From assembly GCA_028874215.1 (NCBI GenBank), contig JAPPLF010000010.1:1-63503 (forward strand): a stretch of 63,503 nt of DNA. The letters are read 5' to 3'. Positions 1-7,506 of the stretch are shown here, one piece after another. Each line of letters opens with the position of its first letter. The first letter of the stretch is position 1. Position numbers and translations under genes: made by a program. Source of the DNA: Acidobacteriota bacterium. Its GTDB lineage: Bacteria; Acidobacteriota; UBA6911; RPQK01; JAJDTT01. The notes under the pieces were generated by a model, which saw only the letters and a program-made list of their open reading frames with translations, made no database searches and was not told where the DNA came from.

Positions 1-30
1 ATGGGAAGAGTCTACACGATTCGGCTCAGC

Positions 31-51
31 TTGTCAACCTCAATATATAAT
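31..51 (+). promoter_or_regulatory. Possible promoter elements upstream of the first Cache-domain gene
   Basis: A perfect TATAAT hexamer lies at 46-51 in an AT-rich patch, which is unusual in this GC-rich window. A TTGTCA at 31-36 is too close (9 nt) to act as its -35 box, and no good -35 lies 16-18 nt upstream. I see only a -10-like element; its assignment to the gene starting at 179 is inference. Confidence 0.25.
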
Positions 52-83
52 CCCCAATGGATTCGGAGGAATAAGCGACCAGC

Positions 84-111
84 GACACGGCCGCGCGTGG
101 CGGCCGTTGTC
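84..111 (+). other. GC-rich hairpin in the 5' leader of the first Cache-domain gene
   Basis: ACGGCCGC (87-94) pairs with GCGGCCGT (100-107) around a 5-nt loop, and the stem extends with GACA (84-87) against TGTC (108-111) if one base is bulged. It lies about 70 nt upstream of the GTG start at 179. There is no T tract, so a classic intrinsic terminator is unlikely. It could be a leader RNA structure or the end of an upstream transcript. Confidence 0.35.
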
Positions 112-178
112 ACGAAACAACCATGCCGGGGTCGCATCTCGAACGGGGTCGAACCTCATACGAAACGGAGTGACTATC

Positions 179-1948
179 GTGAAGTTATCAGGATCGAAAA
201 TGTTATGGGCGACCGTGCTGACTTTGGCCGTCTTATGCGGCGCCATGCCGTCTGTCCTGGCCCAGGACGACCGCACCACGGCCAGCGAGGTGGTGGACCG
301 GGACACCCTGAAGGCCTTTGTCCTCTCCGCGAGGGATTACATCGCGAGCATAACTGACATCAATCAGTTGGCGGCGCTCGCGGTTGAATTACGGGAAGAA
401 GGAGGGGATTGGAAAGACGGAAACATGTATTTCGTCATTCTCTTGCCGAACGGTACCGTGTGGTTTCACGGGGCCGACGTCAAATTGGATGGAACCGATG
501 TCTCGGGTGTCAAAGACGACGATGGAGTCGAGGTCGTACAAGAGATTCTCGCTGCAGGCAAAACGGAGGGCGGAGACTTTGTCGAATATACGTGGGACGA
601 TCCCTCGGACCCGGACGACACCAATCCCAAGGTTTGCTACGCCCTCGGTTACACATCCGAGTTGGCGCAAACCGAATTTATCCTGGTGGCCGGCTACTAC
701 CAGGATCTGTCCGACGTTGAGACCGACATCGGTGAACTCCCCGATCCACCGGCCCTCAACGCAGCGCACGTCGTGGACCGGGAGACCCTGAAATCGTTCG
801 TCCAAGGAGCCGTCGCGTGGACTTTCGAAAGCGTGGTCGAGCATGACTTGGGTTTGGTGAAACTGACGGAGGAATTCCGGAGAGAAGGAGGTCCATGGAG
901 ACAGGGGGCCACATACCTCTTCGTCATGACGGAACAAGGGTTCGTGCTCTTTCACGGTTCCCGACCGGACCAGCAAGGTCATATTCAGATCGAACGTGAG
1001 GACCGAAACGGATTCAAATTCGTGAAAGCCCTCATCGATGCGGCCACCTCGGGAGGAGGTTACGTCGAATATTATTGGGACGATCCGTCGGTCATGGGAG
1101 ACGAGGATCTCGGTTCCGCCAAGGTCGGCTATGCCGAGACCATTGCAGTGCCGGACGACAGTCCTGTCTACGCGGGCGAAACCCTGGTGATCGGCTCCGG
1201 ATTCTACAAGGGACACCAGATGGCTCTGGATTTTGCCCACTTTGCCAACGGGGGTTCCTTCAGCTCCGACGTGGTGCTGGTGAACCTGGCCGCCACGCCG
1301 ATCCGGCCCCTGGTCTATTTCTATGGAGAAAACGGCGAGCTCATCGATCCGGGATCGATGGTGAACGTCATGGGCAACCTGTTCCCCACCCCCTTCGGGG
1401 CTCTGACCCTCATCGCCGAGTTGCCGGCCCTGGGAGAGATCACCATTTCAACCAACGGCATGGGAGAACTCACGACCGGATCGGTCAAGGTGGTCACTGA
1501 AGGCCTCGACAGCCCCATCGGCGGGGTGCTTCGATTTGACGCACCCGGCATCGGCGTGGCGGGTGTGGGCGCCAGCCAGGCGGTCCGGGACGCCGTCATC
1601 CCGGTGCGCCGCCAGATGGGAGGCCTCGACACCGGAGCGGCCCTCCGCAACCTGAGCGAGTCGGAGCTGACGTTGACCTGCCACTTGATGATGGGCGGCG
1701 AGATGATCGAAATGCAGGAGGTCACACTGCCGGCCAACGGCCAGGACGCCATGTTCATCAGCGAGTTGTTCGAACACGACACTTCGGACTTCACCGGATC
1801 CATGCGCTGCACGGCCCCGGCGGGCGAGCAGGAATTTACCGGCGTGGCCGTGGAGCTGGATGCCATGAACGGCATCTTCACGACGCTGCCGGTGGTGCCG
1901 TTGAGCGGGCACATGATGTCTGACGAGGAGATGGCATCGGACGAATAG
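179..1948 (+). CDS. Secreted protein with two Cache-type domains and a novel C-terminal domain
   Basis: The chosen start is GTG at 179, giving 589 aa. An upstream ATG at 107 would put 24 residues before the signal peptide, whereas from 179 the protein begins with a textbook signal sequence (residues 1-28, cut before QDD), matching its two downstream paralogues; GGAG lies just upstream. Two Cache-like units follow (about 40-175 and 200-345), each with a DR-T-L-K-x-FV helix, a Y-FV/I strand, an FHG turn, an FVEY/YVEYYWDDP strand and a final G-GYY/GSGFYKG strand. From about 349 an unrecognised beta-rich domain starts at LDFAHFANGG and runs to VVPL. No transmembrane anchor, kinase or methyl-accepting domain is present, so this is not a standard receptor. 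Cache domains usually bind small molecules outside the cell. A ligand-binding or surface role is inference. The C-terminal domain has no function known to me. Confidence 0.8.
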   Translation: MKLSGSKMLWATVLTLAVLCGAMPSVLAQDDRTTASEVVDRDTLKAFVLSARDYIASITDINQLAALAVELREEGGDWKDGNMYFVILLPNGTVWFHGADVKLDGTDVSGVKDDDGVEVVQEILAAGKTEGGDFVEYTWDDPSDPDDTNPKVCYALGYTSELAQTEFILVAGYYQDLSDVETDIGELPDPPALNAAHVVDRETLKSFVQGAVAWTFESVVEHDLGLVKLTEEFRREGGPWRQGATYLFVMTEQGFVLFHGSRPDQQGHIQIEREDRNGFKFVKALIDAATSGGGYVEYYWDDPSVMGDEDLGSAKVGYAETIAVPDDSPVYAGETLVIGSGFYKGHQMALDFAHFANGGSFSSDVVLVNLAATPIRPLVYFYGENGELIDPGSMVNVMGNLFPTPFGALTLIAELPALGEITISTNGMGELTTGSVKVVTEGLDSPIGGVLRFDAPGIGVAGVGASQAVRDAVIPVRRQMGGLDTGAALRNLSESELTLTCHLMMGGEMIEMQEVTLPANGQDAMFISELFEHDTSDFTGSMRCTAPAGEQEFTGVAVELDAMNGIFTTLPVVPLSGHMMSDEEMASDE

Positions 1949-2070
1949 TCGAATGGAGGCCATAGAACGAATCCGGGCGGGCCGTATCGTCGGCCTGCCC
2001 GGATTGTCCGGTGTTGGAAACGCCGGCTTTCTTCTTCCCGGCCCCTGACTTGACCGGCGGACCGGCCGGA

Positions 2071-2102
2071 AGCCCGTGGCGATACTTGCCACGGGCTTTT
2101 GT
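2071..2102 (+). terminator. Rho-independent terminator after the first Cache gene
   Basis: AGCCCGTGGC (2071-2080) and GCCACGGGCT (2088-2097) form a perfect 10-bp stem around a 7-nt loop, followed by TTTGTTTATT. It separates the first and second Cache-domain genes, so they are probably separate transcripts. Confidence 0.85.
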
Positions 2103-2158
2103 TTATTGGATGCTTACCGCCAAAGAATCACATCTCAACGGGAAAGGAACGGATTTTC

Positions 2159-4657
2159 ATGAAGTTCTCAAGATCGATGTTGCTATGGGGATTGGTACTC
2201 AGCTTGTCCGGGATTCTCGGCGCAATGTCCCCGATTCTTGCTCAGGACGCAGAGCTGACCACGGCCAAAGATGTGGTGGAGGCGGCTCCCGACGAGACCA
2301 AGGATACACTGAAGAAGTTCGTCGAATCCGCGAGAGATCACTTTTTGACCCTTCCCATCAGCGCGCTGCTCACGCTTGGGGACACCCTGCGGGAAGAGGG
2401 CGGGGATTGGAACTACAAGTCCATGTACCTCGTTGTCCTGACCGACACGGGCTCCGTGTTTATTCACGGCGAAGATATGAGCAAGGACAACACGGACCTG
2501 ACGGAAGAGGTGGACGACAATGGGAAAATGGTCGTCCAAGAGATCAAAACGGCTTTGATTGACAATGATGAAGAGGAAATATTCGTCGAGTACACGTGGG
2601 ACGATCCGGCGGCCGACGACACGAATCCCAGGTATTGCTTTGCCATCAAGGGGGGGCATCCCGCATTGCCCGGCCGGGTGTTCATTCTGGTCGGCGGCTA
2701 TCACGTGAACGTTGCGACGAGCACGGATCCGGGAGAGGAAACCGAAGAGCTCCCTGAATTGCCGGAGGTTTCGGCCATGGACGTCCGGGATCGGGAGACC
2801 TTGAAGGCTTTCGTTCAAGGGGCGGGCGATTGGGCTATTCGGGCCCTGCCGACATTGAGCTTCGATCTGCAGAAATTGGAGGCCATCTTCAGGCTGGAAG
2901 GGGAAGGGGGTCATTGGAAGAGCGGCTCCACCTACATCTTTACGATGACGCCTGACGGCAGGGTGATTTTTCACGGGGCCCGTGAAGACCAGGAGGGCAC
3001 GATCAACATCGACCTGGAAGACCGCAACGGATTCAGATTCGTGGAGGCTCTCATCGGTGCTGCCATCGACGAGGACGCAAGCGGGTATGTCGAGTATTAC
3101 TGGGACGATCCGGGCGTCGACGGGGATGAGGCATTAGGGTCCGCCAAGGTTGGCTACGCCGAAGCCCTCACGCTACCGGACGACTTCGCGATTTTCCCTG
3201 GTGCCACTATCATCGTCGGCTCCGGTTTCTACAAGGGCAACCAGTTGGCTCTCGACTTCGCCCATTTTGCCAACGGGGGAGGCATCACCTCGGACGTGGT
3301 GGTGGTGAACGCGTCCGCCAATGCGGTCCAGCCGGACATTTACTTCTACGACACGATGGGCGGACTCATCGAGGCGGGATCAGTCGTGGACGTCATGGGG
3401 CAGGGTCTGGAGGTCACGAGCTATGGAGCTCTGACCGTCCCGACCGCAATCCCGTCGCTGGGCGAGGTCACCATCCCGACCCACGGCATGGGAGACCTGA
3501 TGACCGGGTCGGTGAAGGTGGTTTCCGACAGTACCGACAGCCCCATCGGCGGTGTTCTGCGCTTTGATCTCACCAATGTCGGCGTGGCCGGCGTCGGATC
3601 CAGCAAGGCGGTTCGGGACGCCATCTTTCCGGCGCGCCGCATGGCAGGCGGGATCAACACCGGGGCGGCGTTCCGCAACCTGAGCGAGTCGGAGCAGACG
3701 CTGACCTGCCGCCTGATGCAGGACGGTCAGGCGCTTGGCGACGATGCGATGGTCGAATTGCCGGCCAACGGACAGGACGCCAAGTTTATCCACGAACTGT
3801 TCGACCACGACACGTCCGACTTCACGGGGTCGGTCCGCTGCATGTCGCCGGAAGGGGAGCAGGAATTCACCGCCGTCGCCCTGGAGTTGGATACCAACAA
3901 CGGCGTCTTCACCACCCTGCCGGTGGTGCCGGTGGATATGGACGGATCCGGCTCCGGCAACGGACAAGCCACACTCTATTTCGCCCACTTCGCCAATGGA
4001 GGCGGCATCACCTCGGACATCGTGGTGGTGAACGCGTCCGCCACGGCGGCCCAACCGGACATCTACTTCTACAACACCATGGGTGAAATCATTGATGCGG
4101 GATCGGTGTTGGACGTCATGGGACAAGGTCTGGAGGTCACGGACAGCGGATCTCTGACCGTCCCGGACCCGATACCGCCATTGGGCGAGGTCACCATCCC
4201 GACCCACGGTATGGGAGACCTGATGACCGGTTCGGTAAAGGTGGCTTCCGACAGCACTATCGGCGGAGTCCTGCGCTTTGATCTGACCAATGTCGGAGTT
4301 GCCGGCGTGGGGTCCAGCCAGCCGGTCCAGGACGCTATCTTTCCGGCGCGCCGCATGGCAGGTGGGATCAACACCGGGGCGGCGTTCCGCAACCTGAGCG
4401 ATTCCGAACAGACGTTGACCTGCCGGCTGATGAAGGCCGGTCAGGCGCTTGGCGACGATGCAATGGTCGAATTGCCGGCCAACGGACAGGACGCCAAGTT
4501 CATCCACGAACTGTTCGACCACGACACATCCGACTTCACGGGGTCGGTCCGCTGCATGTCGCCTGCAGGGGGACAGGAATTCACTGCCGTCGCCCTGGAG
4601 CTGGATGCAAACAACCGCGTCTTCACGACGCTGCCCGTGGTCCCGGTGGCGCAGTAG
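2159..4657 (+). CDS. Secreted protein with two Cache-type domains and a tandemly duplicated novel C-terminal domain
   Basis: 832 aa from ATG 2159 (GGGAAAGG upstream); an earlier in-frame ATG at 2099 lies on the terminator T tract and would bury the signal peptide. Residues 1-28 are a signal peptide ending ILAQD, with a start almost identical to that of the gene at 179. Two Cache-like units span about 48-190 and 205-350, with FVEYTWDDP and YVEYYWDDP strands. Two copies of the novel beta-rich domain follow, about 363-592 and 604-831, each beginning FAHFANGGGITSD and ending VFTTLPVVPV. They are joined by a short DMDGSGSGNGQ linker. The copies are nearly identical, so the duplication is recent or kept homogeneous by conversion. 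Its paralogues at 179 and 4723 have one copy each. Export is well supported; biochemical function is unknown. Confidence 0.8.
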   Translation: MKFSRSMLLWGLVLSLSGILGAMSPILAQDAELTTAKDVVEAAPDETKDTLKKFVESARDHFLTLPISALLTLGDTLREEGGDWNYKSMYLVVLTDTGSVFIHGEDMSKDNTDLTEEVDDNGKMVVQEIKTALIDNDEEEIFVEYTWDDPAADDTNPRYCFAIKGGHPALPGRVFILVGGYHVNVATSTDPGEETEELPELPEVSAMDVRDRETLKAFVQGAGDWAIRALPTLSFDLQKLEAIFRLEGEGGHWKSGSTYIFTMTPDGRVIFHGAREDQEGTINIDLEDRNGFRFVEALIGAAIDEDASGYVEYYWDDPGVDGDEALGSAKVGYAEALTLPDDFAIFPGATIIVGSGFYKGNQLALDFAHFANGGGITSDVVVVNASANAVQPDIYFYDTMGGLIEAGSVVDVMGQGLEVTSYGALTVPTAIPSLGEVTIPTHGMGDLMTGSVKVVSDSTDSPIGGVLRFDLTNVGVAGVGSSKAVRDAIFPARRMAGGINTGAAFRNLSESEQTLTCRLMQDGQALGDDAMVELPANGQDAKFIHELFDHDTSDFTGSVRCMSPEGEQEFTAVALELDTNNGVFTTLPVVPVDMDGSGSGNGQATLYFAHFANGGGITSDIVVVNASATAAQPDIYFYNTMGEIIDAGSVLDVMGQGLEVTDSGSLTVPDPIPPLGEVTIPTHGMGDLMTGSVKVASDSTIGGVLRFDLTNVGVAGVGSSQPVQDAIFPARRMAGGINTGAAFRNLSDSEQTLTCRLMKAGQALGDDAMVELPANGQDAKFIHELFDHDTSDFTGSVRCMSPAGGQEFTAVALELDANNRVFTTLPVVPVAQ
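3247..4650 (+). repeat. Direct repeat of about 690 bp inside the second Cache gene
   Basis: Two consecutive in-frame copies, roughly 3247-3942 and 3970-4650, encode the same domain with few substitutions. Long stretches such as those encoding GVLRFDLTNVGVAGVGSS and FIHELFDHDTSDFTGSVRCM are unchanged at protein level. The second copy lacks a short DSP-type segment (SDSTIGG against SDSTDSPIGG). The junction is a Gly/Ser-rich linker. Confidence 0.85.
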
Positions 4658-4722
4658 AGAGTTACACCGCAGGAATGAATTCAGTGAGAGCCTCCGCTGG
4701 TCAGAGTAAAGGAGCACCCACT

Positions 4723-5982
4723 ATGAAACTTCCTAAATCGCTGCTTCTCATGGGGGTCCTGGCTTCGGCGGTCGTCTTATCCGCGCTGCAGCCCGCCCTC
4801 GCCCAGGGCAACGGGATCGCGGCCAGAGAGGTCCTGGACCGGGAGACGCTGAAGGCCTTCGTTCAGACGGCAAAGGCATACGTCGAAGGCATCACCGATG
4901 CCGCCCAGATCGAGGATCTATTGAACGAGCAATGGAGGTTCGGCTCCGTCTACGTCTACCTTTCGAATGACGAGGGCGTCATCCGCTGGCACGGGGCCAA
5001 TGCGGCCCTGGTGGACCAGGATCTCAGCGGCGTGGTAGACGCGCTCACCGGGGCCCCGTACGTCCAGGAACTCATCGCCGCAGCCCGATCGGGAGGAGGC
5101 TACGTCGAATATCATTTCGACGATCCGTCGATTGAAGGAGATGAAGACCATACTTCCCCCAAATTGGGATACGTCGAGCCTTTTACTTCTCCCATTGCGG
5201 ACCTCTTTCCGGAACAGGACATGGTCATTGGCTCCGGCATCTATCTCGGACATCAGGTCGCGCTGGACTTCGCCCATTTCGGCAATGGATCCGCAATCAG
5301 TTCCGACATCGTGTTGGTGAACCTGGCCGCCACGCCGATCCGGCCTACGGTCTACTTCTACGACGAGATGGGCGAACTCATCGATCCGGCGTCCGTGGTG
5401 GATATCGGGGGGAATTTGACAGCCACGGATTACGGGGCGGTTACGCTCCAGTCCGAACTGGCACCCTTGGGCGAAGTCACGATCTCGACCAACGGTCAGG
5501 GCGAGACCGTGACCGGATCGGTGAAAGTGATCTCCGACGGTCCCCACAGCCCCATCGGCGGAGTCCTGCGATTTGATGTTCCCGGCGTCGGCGTGGCCGG
5601 GGTCGGAGCCAGCCAGGCGGTCCGCAACGCCATCTTCCCGGCCCGGCGCCAGGCTGGAGGCATCGACACCGGTGCGGCGCTCCGCAATCTGAGCGAGAAG
5701 GAGCTGACGTTGACCTGCAGCCTGATGATGGGCGGCGAGGCGATGGAAGAGGCGGAAATCAGCTTGGCGGCCAACGGCCAGGATGCCATGTTCATCAGCG
5801 AGTTGTTTGAAACCGACACCTCGAACTTCACGGGATCGGTGCGCTGCATGGCGCCGGGAATCGCTCAGAAGTTCACCGGAGTCGCGGTTGAATTGGATGG
5901 CGTGAACGGCATCTTCACCACGCTGCCGGTGATTCCTCTGCAGGGCGGGATGCCCGCCATGGAGGAAATGGCGTCCGAATAG
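4723..5982 (+). CDS. Secreted protein with one Cache-type domain and the novel C-terminal domain
   Basis: 419 aa from ATG 4723, with AAAGGAG at the right distance upstream. A signal peptide occupies residues 1-27 (ending PALAQG). One Cache-like unit lies at about 33-175: DRETLKAFV helix, YVYLS strand, WHGA turn, YVEYHFDDPS strand, GSGIYLG strand. The novel domain starts at LDFAHFGNG (about 180) and runs to LPVIPL. It is the minimal form of the architecture shared with the genes at 179 and 2159. The 65-bp gap to the previous gene holds no evident terminator, so the two could be co-transcribed. Ligand and role are unknown; the family resemblance to Cache domains is by motif pattern only. Confidence 0.8.
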   Translation: MKLPKSLLLMGVLASAVVLSALQPALAQGNGIAAREVLDRETLKAFVQTAKAYVEGITDAAQIEDLLNEQWRFGSVYVYLSNDEGVIRWHGANAALVDQDLSGVVDALTGAPYVQELIAAARSGGGYVEYHFDDPSIEGDEDHTSPKLGYVEPFTSPIADLFPEQDMVIGSGIYLGHQVALDFAHFGNGSAISSDIVLVNLAATPIRPTVYFYDEMGELIDPASVVDIGGNLTATDYGAVTLQSELAPLGEVTISTNGQGETVTGSVKVISDGPHSPIGGVLRFDVPGVGVAGVGASQAVRNAIFPARRQAGGIDTGAALRNLSEKELTLTCSLMMGGEAMEEAEISLAANGQDAMFISELFETDTSNFTGSVRCMAPGIAQKFTGVAVELDGVNGIFTTLPVIPLQGGMPAMEEMASE

Positions 5983-5987
5983 GAGGC

Positions 5988-6033
5988 GGGACTGTTAGTC
6001 CCCCATTGGGACAGGCGGCTTCCTTGCCGCCTG
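5988..6033. repeat. Two adjacent short palindromes, REP-like
   Basis: GGGACT-GTT-AGTCCC lies at 5988-6002, and CAGGCGGC-TTCCTT-GCCGCCTG at about 6012-6033. Neither is followed by a T tract. They resemble other palindromes in this window (6092, 11121, 43272) in having short perfect arms around a TTC/TTTCC-type loop. Confidence 0.5.
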
Positions 6034-6091
6034 CTGGATCGATACAACGATCGGGAAGAATAGAGGGCCTCCGTCCCCCGCCCCCCCTGGT

Positions 6092-6111
6092 CGGCGACAG
6101 GAAAGTCGCCG
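6092..6111. repeat. REP-like palindrome next to the Nramp relic
   Basis: CGGCGAC-AGGAAA-GTCGCCG forms a 7-bp stem immediately after the stop codon of the transporter relic (read on the minus strand). The intact Nramp-like gene has the same palindrome in degenerate form at 11179-11197, so it belongs to the duplicated segment. Confidence 0.55.
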
Positions 6112-6115
6112 CTCA

Positions 6116-6220
6116 TCACTTCAAAAACGCGTAGGAGACTCCCAGGGTCAGATAGAGGCATCCCATAAATAGGATGCCGGCCCACCGGACCTTGCCGTAG
6201 CGGTACTTGAACGGAAGGAA
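6116..6220 (-). pseudogene. Relic: last 35 codons of a second Nramp-like transporter gene
   Basis: On the minus strand this segment reads, in one frame without interruption to a TGA at 6116-6118, FLPFKYRYGK followed by a WAGILFMGCLYL helix and GVSYAFLK. It matches the C-terminus of the intact Nramp-like transporter at 11205-12581 (YLPAEYRYGK ... MGCLYLVLGVSYAFLK) almost residue for residue, including the downstream palindrome. Similarity stops at about 6220, where the leader and start of the nuclease gene take over. No transposon end is visible at the junction. It is a remnant of a lost paralogue or of a partial duplication. It also appears to supply the GGAAGGA sequence that serves as ribosome-binding site for the next gene. 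Confidence 0.8.
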
Positions 6221-6230
6221 TATTTCCCTT

Positions 6231-7505
6231 GTGAATCCATTTCGCTTCATTCACACCGCAGACGTTCATCTGGACAGTCCCTTGAAGGGGCTTGCCAGAC
6301 ATGAAGGTTCCGCGGCCGACTCCATTCGCACCGCCACCCGGACAGCTTTGCATCAATTGGTCGGACTCGCCATCGAAGAGCAGGTCTCCTTCCTGATCAT
6401 CGCCGGCGACCTCTATGACGGCGACTGGCGAGACTACCGGACGGGCCTGTACTTCGTCAGCGAGATGGGCCGCCTCCATAGGTCCGGCATTCCCGTCTAT
6501 CTACTCTACGGCAATCATGACGCCAGGAGTCAGATCACGCGCCGCCTCACCCTGCCCGGGAATGTGCACGTTTTCGGATCGCGAAGACCACAGTCCATTG
6601 CGATTGACAGCCTGAACGTCGTCCTTCACGGACAGAGCTTCAGGCAACGGGATGTCACGGACAATCTGGCGCTGAATTATCCGGAACCATTCCCGGGCGC
6701 CTTCAACATCGGCGTCCTGCATACGGGACTCGGGGGTGCCAGCGGCCATGAGAACTACGCGCCGTGTGCACTCGCCGACCTTATCGGCAAGGGCTACGAC
6801 TACTGGGCGCTGGGGCATGTTCACCGTGCGGAAGTACTTCATTCCCGGCCCCATATCGTGTTTCCCGGGAACTTGCAGGGACGGCACGTGCGGGAGACCG
6901 GCGCCAAGGGCGCCACCATGGTCACGATCGACAACGGCGAAATCTCAGATCTTGAAACCTTGCCTTGTGATGTCGTGCGTTGGACCGTCGTGACGGTCGA
7001 CTTGGGGTCTGCGACAAGCTTCGGCGAGGTCTTGGATCGAATTCGGGATGCCCTTGATGATGCCGTCGACACTTGCTCCGGAGGTCGTCTTCTGGCGTGC
7101 CGCATCGTGCTCCAAGGCCGTACCGAAGTCCATGGCCGACTTCTGACGGACGAGGAGCAACTCCTCGCCGAGGCGCGCTCCGTCGCGCTGGGCCTCGGGG
7201 ATGACGCGGCCTGGGTGGAAAAGGTGATCGTGGAGACCGAACCGGCGATCGCCCCGGAAATCCTGGAGCGGCGGGAGGATGCCGTCGGCGAACTGCTCCG
7301 GATGCTGCAGGAGGCGGGGTCCGATACCGACCTGCTGCGCCGGCTGGAGACCGACATCGGTGGGATGGTCCGTCGGCTACCGTCGGAGGTGCGGTCCGCA
7401 GTGGAGGATACGGTGCTGAAGGCCGCGGTCGACGGCGACCACGCGGCGTTGATCGGCGGAGTGGCGCCGTTTCTGTCCGCACGGCTGACGGAAGGACGAG
7501 ACTGA
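6231..7505 (+). CDS. yhaO: YhaO/SbcD-like DNA repair exonuclease (metallophosphoesterase)
   Basis: 424 aa from GTG 6231, preceded by GGAAGGA at 6213-6219; a TTG at 6207 lies inside the transporter relic and is less likely. Calcineurin-like phosphoesterase motifs appear in order: HTADVHLDS (8-16), IIAGDLYDG (57-64), YGNHD (93-97), LHTG and ALGHVH (about 190). These supply the two-metal site of Mre11/SbcD-type nucleases. The C-terminal part is acidic and helical, as in YhaO proteins that bind a partner ATPase. The stop is one base before the start of the YhaN-like ATPase, so the two are translated together and probably form a nuclease-ATPase complex acting on DNA ends. The family call is strong; substrate choice in this organism is inference. 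Confidence 0.85.
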   Translation: MNPFRFIHTADVHLDSPLKGLARHEGSAADSIRTATRTALHQLVGLAIEEQVSFLIIAGDLYDGDWRDYRTGLYFVSEMGRLHRSGIPVYLLYGNHDARSQITRRLTLPGNVHVFGSRRPQSIAIDSLNVVLHGQSFRQRDVTDNLALNYPEPFPGAFNIGVLHTGLGGASGHENYAPCALADLIGKGYDYWALGHVHRAEVLHSRPHIVFPGNLQGRHVRETGAKGATMVTIDNGEISDLETLPCDVVRWTVVTVDLGSATSFGEVLDRIRDALDDAVDTCSGGRLLACRIVLQGRTEVHGRLLTDEEQLLAEARSVALGLGDDAAWVEKVIVETEPAIAPEILERREDAVGELLRMLQEAGSDTDLLRRLETDIGGMVRRLPSEVRSAVEDTVLKAAVDGDHAALIGGVAPFLSARLTEGRD

Positions 7506-7506
7506 A

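Noticed and set aside
1-178. An open frame from the first base and a start at ATG 107
   Set aside because: Neither gives a signal peptide in the right place. The GTG at 179 restores the same N-terminus as in the two paralogues.
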